The notes under the pieces: model-generated
What the model was told of the DNA's origin: nothing
The model's input: only the letters and a program-made list of their open reading frames with translations
The model's database searches: none
Shown here: positions 1-10,929 of the stretch, piece by piece
Position numbering within the stretch: the stretch's first letter is position 1
How the letters are laid out: each line of letters begins with the position of its first letter
Position numbers and translations under genes: made by a program
Assembly (NCBI GenBank): GCA_028673005.1
Contig: CM054113.1
Coordinates: forward strand, 169,615,337 to 169,679,336
Direction of reading: 5' to 3'
DNA: 64,000 bases
Source: Tanypteryx hageni
Lineage: Eukaryota > Arthropoda > Insecta > Odonata > Petaluridae

Positions 1-644
1 GTTGAAAACGATACAAAAGAAAAATTATTACACTAATATCTGGTGTGTTTTCAAAAGAAGTTGAACGGGAAGCAAGATATTGGTGCAGCCTGCGAGGTGT
101 TCCTCTCCACCTGGAGGCGTTTAATACAAATATCACACTCTCAACCATACTTAAGATATAGAAAAAGTTTTGATTGTCGATAAACCTTTTAAATATTTGA
201 ACAAAATTTTTTATTTTAAAATCATTTTATCAGAATTACAAAAAAATAAAACACGAAAATTACCCGAGATTGAACTTTTTTTAAAACTTCGAAAAATCAG
301 TAACTTATTTGTATCCGATTTAAACCCGAATGAAAAGGAAAATAATAAAACCCGATATTTACCCTCCGAAGGAACTTTTTTTAACCCGAAAAATCCATTC
401 CCTAAGTATAAGTAATCTCACGAATATAGCAACAATACGGTTGCTCTTAACGACGACATCGCGAGAGAATGAAATACAAAGGCTTTTATTACCATAGGAG
501 CCTGAGGGTAAACGTAAAAAAAACATATGGAATAAAGGGTAGACTTTTCATGCACGCTACATTTAATTACGGTGAGAATCACATTTGAAAACTATGCCTT
601 TACCTTTCTCGCGGTTCTCCAGTATGGCAACAAAAATAAATCTG
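1..644. other. AT-rich stretch without recognisable gene
   Basis: A short open frame at 170-415 (+) has no recognisable motif and a composition typical of random AT-rich DNA. I see no RNA gene or transposon end here, apart from the T5 run that probably belongs to the tRNA-like gene on the minus strand just to the right. Confidence 0.5.
632..636 (-). terminator. Pol III terminator (T5) of the tRNA-Asn-like gene
   Basis: On the minus strand, a run of five T lies 8 bases after the tRNA 3' end, where a RNA polymerase III terminator is expected. Confidence 0.5.
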
Positions 645-770
645 CGCCCCCAAGTAGGTTCGAACAACCAGCCTTTCGGTTAACAGCCGAACGCGCTAGC
701 CGAACGCGCTAGCCGAACGCGCTAGCCGAACGCGCTAGCCGAACGCGCTGGCCGATTGCGCCACTGAGGC
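645..770 (-). tRNA. tRNA-Asn(GTT)-like gene with 52-bp internal tandem expansion; probable pseudogene
   Basis: Read on the minus strand, this has the order and spacing of a eukaryotic tRNA-Asn. The acceptor start is GCCTCAG, a D arm begins with GCGC, the anticodon stem and loop read TTCGG-CTGTTAA-CCGAA (anticodon GTT), and the TTCGAAC T loop is followed by the 3' acceptor strand and a G discriminator. A normal gene would be 74 nt; this one is 126 nt. The extra 52 nt are four additional copies of a 13-nt unit (GCGCGTTCGGCTA) that spans the 3' D-stem strand, the D/anticodon junction and the 5' anticodon-stem strand. The acceptor has an A-G mismatch and a G-T pair, and the T stem has a T-T mismatch, so decay is under way. 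The B box (GGTTGTTCGAACC context) and a downstream T5 run persist, so transcription may still be possible. An active folded tRNA is unlikely unless the insert can be looped out. Confidence 0.85.
685..749. repeat. 13-bp minisatellite, 5 perfect copies, inside the tRNA-Asn-like gene
   Basis: The unit AGCCGAACGCGCT (+ strand) occurs five times head to tail without a mismatch. One copy is the ancestral tRNA sequence and four are expansion. Perfect identity suggests recent slippage or an unequal-exchange origin. Confidence 0.95.
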
Positions 771-1061
771 TAGAGGTAGCGAACATAATATTTTAAAATA
801 TACATAGCGAAAATTTTAACCGTAATGTAAAGAGATTTAAAAAAGAAAAAAAGAACAAAATTTTCCAATTAATATCGTATCCTGACTATGCCCACCTTGT
901 GGGCGAAATGCATTGGGTTTTGCAGCCCTCTAGTTGTTTTGGCTAAAGGAGTATTCCACTTTTGATCGTATCTTTTGTAAAAAGAGACAAATATGATCAG
1001 TACATTGTCACCAGTTAGATGAGTATCTAATGATATCCAATTGGGCGCCAATGCTCTAAAG

Positions 1062-1345
1062 CAGTATTTCCCAAACTTTTTATAGGCGCGACACCCTTTC
1101 AAGTATGAGCAAGATTTTGCGTCTCCCAAGTCCTAAAAGAACGTTTTTATTTTGTTACATACTAGTATTACAACCTTTGGGTGCATCCATTTGTTGGCAT
1201 TACAGCGCAATCAATTTATCAGAGGAAAATATAGTGAGCTAATTATCTACATATCAATCCGTCCAAATCGTTGAATTATTTGCTTAACTTAGTTTTTCGC
1301 GGCACACTTAAAATTCAGCTGCGGCACCCAGTTTCAGAACCACTG
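1062..1345. mobile_element. hAT-type MITE (284 bp)
   Basis: The ends are imperfect terminal inverted repeats (TIRs) of the common hAT form. The left end is CAGTATTTCCCAAACTTTTT and the right end reads CAGTGGTTCTGAAACTGGG in reverse complement. The element is flanked by a perfect 8-bp TSD, CTCTAAAG, at 1054-1061 and 1346-1353, the TSD length expected for hAT transposons. It has no coding capacity, so it must have been mobilised in trans. Confidence 0.85.
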
Positions 1346-1353
1346 CTCTAAAG

Positions 1354-1705
1354 TGTTACCGGTCTTGTAAATGGGGGATCATAGGCACTAAAGCACTGAG
1401 ATCGTAAATTTTTAAAATCTTTTAACTTCTTAGCACCCGAACAGTCACAGAGATAACTTGGAGCGATCCGAAGGTAAACGTTTTCATTTTTTGAAGCAAT
1501 AGAAAAAAGGAGCGGGATATGACGAGTAAAGGCCGAGGCAGGAAGAACGCGCAAAGAAAATTAGCCGCGGCTTGCATAAATAAAAAAAATCCCGAATAAG
1601 GATAAGAAATCGAGGGGGGCTCGCCCTTGAAGTGTTGCCTTCTGCTCGGACGGTCGAGAAATTTTCCCAACAATAGGTCAGCGCAGTACTTTTAATGCGT
1701 CCGAC
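1354..1705. other. Intergenic, nothing recognised
   Basis: Mixed composition. Overlapping minus-strand open frames here have no domain-like content and are treated as chance frames. Confidence 0.4.
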
Positions 1706-2110
1706 AAACAGAGAGAGGGAGGGAGGGTGTGGTGACTGCCGCCTCCTCCCTGTCCCACACTGCACCCGAAAGAGGATACGCCGACAATGAGGCGATGTTT
1801 AGGGGGGTCAGGACGGCAAGGGAGAGAGAAAGAGGGAGGGGGAGGAAGTAGGGGTGGGGGGCTAAAAGACTGCGGATGGCCCCCAAGAGGGAGGGTTCCC
1901 TACCCTTCAGAGACCCCATCCTCTCCTTCCCTTTTCCCCATGGTACAAAATCCTCACCCTTACTTCTCCTTCTCCATTCCTCCCTCCCCTCGCACAGCAT
2001 CACACACCAGCAGCGCCGCCGCCATCACCCCCTTCCATCCTAAATATTCGCCCTGCTCTGAATAAACTGTATCCTATCTCCCCCACCTCCTTCCTCTTTA
2101 ACCCCGCTAT
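1706..2110. other. GA-rich to CT-rich island
   Basis: The + strand is purine-rich over about 1706-1860 and then switches to pyrimidine-rich over about 1915-2095. Both strands give long low-complexity open frames (Ser/Pro or Gly/Arg/Glu-rich) as a by-product. No coding signal is visible. Such tracts can bind GAGA-type factors, but that is an inference. Confidence 0.5.
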
Positions 2111-3336
2111 GCGAGGCTGCCACAAACCGAGGTGATAATCTGATGTAACCAACGGTGCGTAATATTCATTCTCTCTCTCTCTCGCTCGCTGCTGAAATGT
2201 TTTGAATGTTGATGGAATCGGAAACGTTTTACGCATGGTTGATTCGGTTGGGCGAGTTTTAATCTCGGAAACCCAAACGGGCGACGTGCATAAGAGCATG
2301 CGGGTCAATAAGTGTGCAACATGTGTTGCGAACAGTGCCAAACCTTGCACACGCTGCTACTCCTTGCTCCTCCCCCTTCCCTCTCTTTCTCCTATTTCCT
2401 GTACCTCTTTCGTTGTTCGTATAATTGTTCCGGACTCATTTTATTTAGTTGTTCCTTTTTTATTTCCTCCGTGTGTTCCGGATGAATTTGAATGGATGAG
2501 CAGACCAGGGATCCTCGTGGGGTTGACTCGAATCAGCAGCCGTGCTTTTGTCAAGGCCGTAGTTTTCGTTCCATTCGGTTGGGAACGGCCCTCGGAATCG
2601 ATTTATTATGCTGTTGATGTTAAATTTTGATTAGGGTCATTAATTAGTTATTTTATACCTTGTGGAAATATTTGGATTAAATGACGAAAATAGCCCGTAT
2701 TATGCCATAGGAATTACTTGCTTTGCAATCTTGATGCTCAACTTAATCATTGACGGAATAGCATAACTGATAAGATTTGTTTTTGCTCGTTGTATTGGCT
2801 CACTCGGTCAGTTCATTTGATGTGGTAAAGAACCCGTATTTGAAATTTATTCTTGGGAATCGCGAAAAATTAATCATTGCACTCAGTATATACATACTAA
2901 TATTCGACATGCAATTTGCAAATAATTAATAAATATTTGTACCAACATAATTTGCAACATCAAATGTGCCTTGACTTTGCATAGTTCCAACATGGGAAAT
3001 AATGGCCGAGGTTTGAATGACCTTAGTTACCGAAAAGCATTTTTCAGCAGTACAAAATATGTACACTGCTATAGTAATTTTTTTAAGCTTTCAGTCTCAA
3101 TGCAAAAATGGTGATAGGGCATTCCATTTTCTTAAATAAAAAAAATGATTGTGCCAATATTACGGCATTCGGTCGTTTTAATCGCTTAATATCCTAAAGT
3201 CTCTTGCACAGTACTATATATTTTATTATTTAACAAGTTTTAAACATTTTCGTACGTTCATTAAACGAATAATTGATTATTTAAATTACCTGTTACATGG
3301 TATAATTTCCAAATCATTTTGACTTCTTAAATACAG
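2111..3336. other. Intergenic, no supported gene
   Basis: Contains a short (CT)n run near 2170-2190 and an unrecognised 142-codon + strand open frame at 2202-2630 without motifs. From about 2640 the DNA is AT-rich and featureless. Confidence 0.45.
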
Positions 3337-3371
3337 TATGTGGAAGCGAGGCCCTCGCGGAGATCTGAAAG
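3337..3371 (+). other. Candidate 35-nt microexon
   Basis: A GC- and CpG-rich 35-nt island sits in very AT-rich DNA. It is bounded on the left by a plausible acceptor (TTGACTTCTTAAATACAG) and on the right by a good donor (GTAAGG). Two of the three frames are open across it; one of them begins MWKRGPRGDLK and the other reads YVEARPSRRSE. Retained CpGs in AT-rich surroundings suggest constraint. No flanking exon was identified and I do not recognise the peptide, so this could be chance. Confidence 0.25.
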
Positions 3372-4677
3372 GTAAGGAAATTCAGAAAAATTACAAAATA
3401 TTTTTTGTTAGCGACATAAATCACGTTTCGTTATAAAAAATTATATATCCTGCTTTGACGATAGTTTGGCAAAACGGAACTTATTTTCTATTCCGACAGC
3501 TTATCATTATGTTTTGTTAATACGGTGAGGAATAAAGTTAAATATGGATATGATTTTCTTTACAAAAGGTAATACCGATAAATGTACTGCTTGCTCCCGA
3601 TATTTACATGTAGATACATGAAAATAGCGTCGAAAACATAAATTATCAATGCAAAAGCGTCCACTATCAAACTCTTCTTATGGCAAAACAAGAAGTCCAA
3701 ACCAGGACTAATGCAGGCTGGTTTCCCAAAGTTAACGTCCCGAATTTATTACTTATATTGACAGGAAATGTTTCACTATGTGTAAGTCATTCCAAGGAAT
3801 TCTCATACCATAAATACCACTTGTAGTTCATATTTTATCAATGATAGAGAACAATTGGAAAACAAATTAATAGAGCATTATCAGGTTTAAAATAATAAAA
3901 ACAATGTCAAATCTCTTTCTGGTATTATATTTTGCATGTGTATATTTTAATTAAAGAAATTTAATAAATTTTACTGTTTATACACTAATATGTCAGGATC
4001 AATTGTCCATTGCTGGAGAGTAGTCGAGCGGAAAAGAAAATAACTCATTTGTTCACTCGTCCATGCTCAAGCAGAATTCGGCAATTATCGTCTCCATGGC
4101 CACAATCACATAAAAAGCTATTCAAAACGCTAAAACGCTATGCTTGAGTAGAAATTCAAGAAAATGCGACCATTTAACAGAATTCTGTGATATGAATTAG
4201 AATCTGCATTCTTTTCCCCTTAGAACAGTACAAACCTTGCTCCGATATCACAATTTAAAGATATTTTCAAGTATTAAAGAAAACATCTCTGCACGATGGA
4301 TTTGGGATTTCCTATGTAAATCAAAGAGGAAAAAAAGGTCCTGGAATAAAACCCGGGACTTCAATCTTCGCAAAATAATATATAGTCCGGAGGTGAGCCT
4401 TGAAATCACGAGCATCATACCAAGTTTCATGAAAATTGGTCCATTGGTCCAAAGGTTGTTATTAGGGGGGACACACATACATGCACACACACAGACACAT
4501 ATACACACACACAGGACCATTTCATAAGACTGTTTCCTTCGGAAATCAGCCTAAAAATAGGTATTGAAGAATAAAAATTTGAAAAATTAGGCCTTATCAT
4601 AAGTATCTATCCCTAATTGCCCTAAAAAAATTATGAAAAACATGATGTGCATTTCGTCTACATTACTATGGATATAG
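3372..4677. other. AT-rich intergenic DNA with a (CA)-rich repeat tail
   Basis: Mostly featureless. At about 4383-4515 there is a phrase typical of degenerate dispersed repeat tails (CCAAGTTTCATGAAAATTGG followed by a CACACA/TACACA run at about 4474-4514), suggesting the end of an unclassified repeat. Confidence 0.4.
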
Positions 4678-4852
4678 GATCATCATCATCATTGGTAGTC
4701 TGTCCGTAGACAGGTCCGTGATTATAAACCTGGTTCTCCATATTCTCCTATTTACCGCTGTCCTCTTCATATCTTGATAACTCTCTTTCCCTTTCAAATC
4801 GTCTATCAGCTGAAACATTTTCTACCTCTTTCCTTTTTTCCATCTAGTTTTC
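4678..4852 (-). mobile_element. LINE 3'-end fragment, minus strand (same family as 34855-36075)
   Basis: Its reverse complement matches the last 180 bases or so of the LINE at 34855-36075. The match runs from the AAACTAGAT-containing segment, through the conserved TTATCAAGA stretch, to GACCTGTCTACGGACAGACTA and a terminal (GAT)n tail. The (ATC)n at 4680-4692 is that tail. This is a typical 5'-truncated LINE copy, heavily diverged and non-coding. Confidence 0.8.
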
Positions 4853-5014
4853 CTTCCTTCTTTAGGATATATAGGATATACCTAAGGTAGAACATTAAAT
4901 TTTTTTAAATTTGGTGATTATGTTTTCAATGCAAAAGCGTACGTTCCAACTTTAATGAAGTTTAGATCTTGAAAATGCAACTCTCGTTTTAAGAAGCGGG
5001 AACTTCCAACATCC

Positions 5015-5440
5015 ATGGAGTTCATTGTTCCCGAGGGAAGATTATTTTTCACCGTCGAGTGCGGCTATATGGCCATAGTCTCCCATTTGACGACCCAATC
5101 ACTCAATCCCCTCCACTTTCAGGGAGTACGCTTAATATTTTTTCCCTCTAGCACCCGAAGCGGAGAGGCAGCCAATGGACGTCAAAATACGCCCTTGAGC
5201 GGAGTAACAGTCGATCACGTATCAGATAAAAACATAGATAAGGTCCCCTCCCAATGTTCCTCTCGAGCGGACAAAACAAGTGAACGGCAGAAAATCGTAA
5301 GCGAGAGAGAAGCGAGCCGACGGGCATCGGAAGAACAATTGAATATCGGTCACGTGCCGCATCTCTCCCGACATTCAATTCGTCCGCATGTTCGGGCGAA
5401 AACCGAAATGGGTTAAAGGAGTTGTTTTGCCAGGAGGATG
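5015..5440 (+). other. CpG-rich promoter-like segment with unrecognised 133-codon frame
   Basis: CpG density rises sharply here. An AGCCAATGG (CCAAT-box) followed by GACGTCAA (CRE-like) lies near 5168-5184. A 133-codon open frame (5015-5416) starts with ATG but has no motif I know and no clear codon bias. A promoter or regulatory CpG segment is at least as likely as a coding exon. Confidence 0.25.
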
Positions 5441-7200
5441 GGGATCGATGGGTAGGGAGCTGGGGAAGGAATTAATGGGGTTTTACCTGCTATCCAACAC
5501 GCTAAAACGCAACGCACACCTCTCGGGGGTCACGTGGCCTCTCCTTCCCTTACCCTCTCCCTCCCCGCATCAATCCACTCCCTCGCTCATCGCAACATCT
5601 CTCTCCTCTTCGCCTTCTCCTCCCATCCTTTCCCTAGATAGAGAGAGGGGGTGGTGGTCGAGACTTGAGGGGTCTCATCTGTCCCCCGAAGTCAATGGCT
5701 GCTGAGAACCTCATCTCCCCTGCCCCTACCCTCCGCCCCCGCCGTCCATCACTCATTCCCATTCAAAGGCTTTGCGTTCTCTCTCTCTCTATCTCCTTCT
5801 CCTCTCCCTCTTTCCCTCCCTTTTGTCCCTCTCATTACTTACAGAGCGCGATGTAATCCGCCCCCAAAAAGCTCTTTCCCCCTCCTTCCCTATTCCCGAC
5901 ACTGCGTTGCCCTCGGCCCTTCTCTCTCTCCCTCCTCGCAACTCTGCCTCCTGAACTCTCTCTCTCCCGTTCCCTGTTCATCCCTCCTCTCACCCCTATT
6001 CGTTCATCCCCTCCGAATAAAAACCTTTTACCCATCTGCCCCCTTCCCGACCTATTCCACCAACCCCACCTCTTTCCGTTTTCTGCCGTTGAAATCTCCA
6101 TCTCCCCCTTTTATATTCCTCTCCCCGCCCTCCCGTAAACAAAACTTTGAACAACGAGGATACCCCAATTAGACCAATCAATCTCTTCCTTCCCTCGAAC
6201 CGAAAAAATTATAAGCGAAGGGAAAAAAATAACAAACGCCGAGGAATTCCATCCTTCCCTTATCTTATTTAAATAAGGATAATAACAATATTTCTATTAG
6301 TCCGAAAAATGTAAAAATAAGAATCGTTTGGATCCAATGTTATCCATCTCCACGAAAGACTCACTCTCGCAATTTATTATTACTCCGCGTGGCGTGCGGG
6401 CAACCACTCCTCCGTTTTTGCATTTTTTATACGTCTCTTTCCTTTATTCGTGGATTTTGTTTTTTCCCCGCGCGGTGTATATCTTCGTTTACTTTTTCTT
6501 TATTTACCTCTCTCCCTCTCCTTCCACCTTTGCCCCCCTCCCCGTTTTTCCCTCCTCCCCATAAATCCCAAAGATGATTCCGAGAGCGCCTCCTCGCATA
6601 TTCGTTTTCATTAGTGCGCCCCGGCGCCATCTTGCCCATCACTCCTCACTCGCGAAAAGCGGTGATTCCAGAGAGTGTGTTAGGAGGGGATGGGGGAGAC
6701 GCCTTGCTGGCCAAGACAATGAACGTGAAAGCGTCTTGAATCGATAAGACGAGATATTTCTCTCACTACCCTCCTCCCCCTTCTCTCTCTCCCCCACTAT
6801 TTCGCTTCTCTCCCTCTCGCTCTTTCCCTCAAATGGATCGTTCTGTGAAAACTTCCTTGCTTTTATCATTTTCTCCCTCCTTTGCGACACTCCTGATGCC
6901 TCTCTCCCTCCCTCCTCTCCTTTCCCCCTCCTCCAGCCCTCTCCCTTACCCTACCACACACCAATCCAACCGCCCACACGCTATCATCTCTCTTCCCTCC
7001 TCCATCTTCTCTCCTCCCTCCCTCCCCTCTTCAACTTCGTCTTCCTCGGCTCAGCTCACTCACTCAAGACACTCCTTGGAAACAGGGAGACAAATCACGG
7101 CGATGGGTCGCACCGGATAAAGCGCGCGTGTGCACATTTTCCCACCCACTCTCCCGCTCCCTTCGCCCCTTTACTCTCTTCCTCATCTTCTCCCCTACTG
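5441..7200. other. Long CT-rich island (GA-rich on minus strand)
   Basis: The + strand is strongly pyrimidine-rich in several blocks (about 5520-6150, 6480-6560, 6770-7070, 7130-7190). Overlapping low-complexity frames in all phases reflect this bias rather than genes. One AAGATGGCG motif lies on the minus strand at 6625-6633. Confidence 0.55.
6625..6633 (-). promoter_or_regulatory. YY1/Pho-like motif AAGATGGCG
   Basis: Exact AAGATGGCG on the minus strand within GGCGCCATCTTGCC, inside a CT-rich island. Confidence 0.3.
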
Positions 7201-7898
7201 TTGTGTTCGATACTACTTCTTTTTTCTTAATTGGGGAAGCAGAGGCTTGATGTTTTATTTTTCAATCCGTATATTGGTCGGCGCCCTCGCGATGATTCCT
7301 ATAGCTTCCGTATTCTTTTAGTTTATAATGCTTGTGGGCTTCTTACACGTCCTCAAAAAATTTGATTTGATTCGACACTGTTTCGTAAGTGTGTTACGAT
7401 TCGAATAATTCTGGAAAATCATCGTTTCTTAAAAAGTTTTCATTTTTTTTGTTCTCGTCGATTTCGTGGTCAATCCTTTTTCTTCAAGTAATTATGCTAA
7501 ATGGTATATGAGGTGAATTTTTGGAAAACATTTTTTATCAACGAATATTTCCATTTATTCGGTCTTGAACATTTTTCGGCCAATCCTCTTTTTAATCAAG
7601 AAATATTGCAAAGTAATGAGGATTTTTGGGACGAATATCATCTCGAATATTACCGAAATGCCAAATAATAATTTTTAATAACGAAATTGGTGGTTGAAAA
7701 CTGCGGGAAATCGTATGATTGATGATTAACAGTATAAAAAAATAAAATAAAATTTAAAAGTATTCGAACTATAAGTATTTGTGATAAAATTTTCACATTG
7801 CGGCTATAAATAAAATTAAATAAAAGAGAAATCGTCGGCGCTAGAAATTTGGATAGCTGCTTTTCTAGAAAAGGTATCCTCTACTTCTTCCTTTTCAG
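7201..7898. other. AT-rich intergenic DNA
   Basis: No RNA gene, repeat end or plausible exon was seen. The last 25 bases form the polypyrimidine tract and AG acceptor of the candidate exon that follows. Confidence 0.4.
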
Positions 7899-8013
7899 TT
7901 AAAAAAGATACGACACAGATGCAAGACCACGTCTGTAATTCAGCTTGCATATTACACTGCATATTTCAGCCAACGATGCGCTTTATGAAGCATAACAACA
8001 GGATTAAAGAACG
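7899..8013 (+). other. Candidate internal exon (115 nt), Cys-rich peptide
   Basis: A strong acceptor (CTACTTCTTCCTTTTCAG) and a consensus donor (GTGAGTTT) bound a 115-nt segment. It is open in exactly one frame (codons from 7901) for 37 residues; the other two frames have stops. The peptide includes DHVCNSACILHCIFQ and ends near HNNRIKER. The C-x3-C spacing followed by a hydrophobic segment weakly recalls the second and third cysteines of insect odorant-binding proteins, but one short exon cannot establish a family. No adjoining exons were recognised within the window. It may be a genuine exon of a gene with long introns, a relic, or chance. Confidence 0.3.
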
Positions 8014-8283
8014 GTGAGTTTCTTATTAACATTAGAATCGATATCTATTCAAATGGATATGAAGGAACTGACGTCATTTTAGGTGAACTGTGCGTTAATA
8101 GTTATTGTTTTTCGGCAATAATCGCTATTGGAACTATTATAACTACATTATTAGTTATTTTTACTAAGGACAGAAGTGGTCTGTTTATTTAAATCGGTTC
8201 ATGAACGGTATTTCCTTGATATGCGAGAAAAATAATTATGTACAAAAATTATTTTCATATTGCGTGTAGTCTACTTTTTTAAG
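8014..8283. other. AT-rich DNA
   Basis: Nothing recognised between the candidate exon and the PLE insertion. Confidence 0.4.
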
Positions 8284-8335
8284 CATTTATGAAAAGTATG
8301 TATGGGAATGAGCTTCACGGCACACATACAATGGT

Positions 8336-8505
8336 AAAAGGTAACAAATCTCCAAATATCATAATAAAATTTTAAAGTTGAGATACTCCACTAAGATAAG
8401 GGAAAGGGGGGGATTTTTAAAAATTAGAAAATTAAAAAGTGAATATACGGGAACCTCACCCATACAGCCAAACACTCCAACTGACGTTTGAAACTTATGG
8501 CCTTC
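8336..8505 (+). repeat. Left inverted end of the PLE
   Basis: This segment matches the reverse complement of 13753-13924. It begins with AAAGGTAACAAATCTCCAAAT and includes the start of the coding region, where both copies encode a PHPYxQTLxLxF peptide. Divergence between arms is roughly 15-25 percent by eye. Confidence 0.8.
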
Positions 8506-10810
8506 ACCTAAGAATCACAAGAGACATTAACGCCTTTGATTTTAAATATTGGCTCAATTTTGACAGGCAAGTTCACATTGTTACGATTCATAAATGCAAA
8601 CAGAAATACCACGGCTTGTCTCGTAAACTAAACCGAATTTTAAATAATAAAAATAGAGAATCTCAAACACCTGATCACCATCTCAATAACATTTTCAATC
8701 TATCGAAAGAAACATTTGCCAATGAGGAACTCAAGTTACTCAATATTAGCATTAATTTTAGTTTAACCCCCAAAAACCCCCCATAGATGACCTAATTAGT
8801 CACATTGAAGCCGTGATAAAGTTCTATGATGAACCTACCAAGGTTCATATTCGTAAAGCGTGTAAAATAAAGTTGAAGAATAATTTCAAATATCTTCCCC
8901 GTCAACCGGACCCCAACTCCCATAGAAATTACGAAACCATAAAATCAAGTTACTCAATATTAGGATTAATTTTAGTTTAACCCCCAAAAACCCCCCATAG
9001 ATGACCTAATTAGTCATATTGAAGCCGTGATAAAGTTCTATGATGAACCTACCAAGGTTCATATTCGTAAAGCGTGTAAAACAAAGTCGAAGAATAATCT
9101 CAAATATCTTCCCCGTCAACCGGACCCCAACTCCCATAGAAATTACGAAACCATAAAATGTTTGTGATCTAAAGATTGCTTCTACATAAAGGCAGATAAA
9201 GGTAACCGTGTAATGATTATGGACAAAGGACAATATTTCAGTTGCCCTTACACCAAAGTCAAGAAAAATCCCCTTGCCTCAATAATACGGCAAACATAAG
9301 AAACAATAAAAACCTGCACAAATCTCTTTGACAAGCAACAAATTCTCAGACTGCACGTATCTAACCCCACTATACCTAAGCTGTATTGTCTCCCCGAAGT
9401 ACATAAACCCGAAATCCCTATAAGACCAATTGTTTCCGCAATTGATTCGCCGATCTATCATTTATTCCAATAGCTCAACTCTCATTCCGTACAAGACAAC
9501 ATTGATTTCTTTGAAAAAAAAAACAGTTTTTAGCAGCAACGAGATTATAGTATCCTTCGACGTCGTAAGTCTATTGCCAAATGTTCCGATCGCTGAAACC
9601 ATCTCAGAACTAAAAGATTGACTAACCGGTAAAAGTCTAACAACAGCTGTTGTGGATCGATATGTACGTCTTACAAATCTGGTCATGGGGCAAAATTTCT
9701 TCCAATTTAACAATGATTATTATAAACAGAATTTCGGCACCACCATTAGTAACCCCCTTTCCCCTTTCCTCGAGAACTTATTTATGTCCCACTTCGAAGG
9801 AATATGTAAATCTAAATTCCCCTATTTTTCCGAGGTTATGGGTAAGATACGTCGATGATATTTTCGTGGTATTTGACACTAACTGTTGCAAAATAGCTGA
9901 TTTACTTAGGAGTCTTAACAGTTTATTCCCGTCCATCAACTTCACATACGAATTATAATCGAACAATAGTTTACCTATTTTAGACATAACCCTCACCAGA
10001 ACAAAAAACAACACAATAGGATATACATTTACAGAAAACCGACTCACAGTAACAATTACCTTCCGATAAACTCCTTTGACCATCGCAAATACAAACTCGC
10101 CACTTTTCATGTCTTAATATACAGATTAAACAAAGCCAATTTCCAAACAGAACTCAAGTATATAAAGAAGATTGTCATTGAACACGTATACAGGGAGTCC
10201 ACCATTGACAATTTACTACAAAAACACAAAAATAAAATATTATTGAAAGACGTTACCACATTTATGAGTGATAAACAAAAAAATATATTAAACTACCCTA
10301 TTATCCAAAATTAACTAAAGGCTTGGATAGTATTTTCAAAGCCGTAGATACAAATCACATACATCAGCAACACAAAATTAAGACACCTCTTAGGTAACAC
10401 GAAAGACAAACCACCACATACGGAAAAATCAGGCATTTACAAAATTAATTGCGCAGATTGTGAATTAGCCTACATAGGTCAAAGTAAACGCAGTATTTCT
10501 ACCAGGTTTAAAGAAAATTGAAACCACTATAAATACGGAAAACCTGAAAAATCATGTGTAGCGGAACATATGATCAATACCAACCACAAAATCAGCGCTG
10601 AAAATCTTAAACTATTAAAACACATTCCCAACAATTTATTTGGCCCGTACGAGAGTTTATTGATTTTCAAAAATAAAAGCCACCTTTTAAAGCAGGATAG
10701 TGGCCCCATTCCATCACCGCTGTATGCACTTTCCGACGGAAAATTTGAACTTGGGTTTCTTCGTGTCACTTCCTTTACGTTGTTTTTCTTCCGTGTCCTT
10801 GCTTAAGTTG
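8439..10810 (+). pseudogene. PLE reverse transcriptase / GIY-YIG endonuclease pseudogene
   Basis: PLE proteins combine a telomerase-related reverse transcriptase with a C-terminal GIY-YIG nuclease and act in target-primed reverse transcription. Visible here in order are: an N-terminal PHPYSQTLQLTF segment (8451 onward); KADKGNRVMIMDKGQYF near 9190 (RT1 region); IPKLYCLPEVHK and IRPIVS near 9370-9435; SFDVVSLLPNVP near 9555; the RYVDDIFVVFD catalytic box (YVDD at 9848-9859); and GIYKINCADC...AYIGQSKRS (GIY at 10432-10440, YIG at 10471-10479) with the CxxC typical of PLE nucleases. Downstream SCVAEHM and SPLYAL segments complete the C terminus, which ends near 10806. At least five frameshifts or stops, plus a 214-bp internal duplication, break the frame. 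Confidence 0.85.
8731..9158. repeat. 214-bp perfect-period tandem duplication inside the PLE frame
   Basis: 8731-8944 and 8945-9158 are near-identical direct copies starting TCAAGTTACTCAATATTAG. They differ at only a few positions. Since 214 is not a multiple of three, the duplication itself shifts the reading frame. Confidence 0.9.
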
Positions 10811-10929
10811 ACGGTTACAACCACCCTCCCCCCTTCTCCCACTCATTTCACTTTCCCTATTCTTCTTCTCTCCCCCGCTATTCACCTCCCCTTTTTTCTC
10901 CTCCTCTGGCACTATATATAACACACCGA

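Noticed and set aside
5015..5416. 133-codon frame as a protein-coding gene
   Set aside because: No recognisable domain, and CpG-rich promoter-like composition explains the openness. Kept only as a regulatory candidate.
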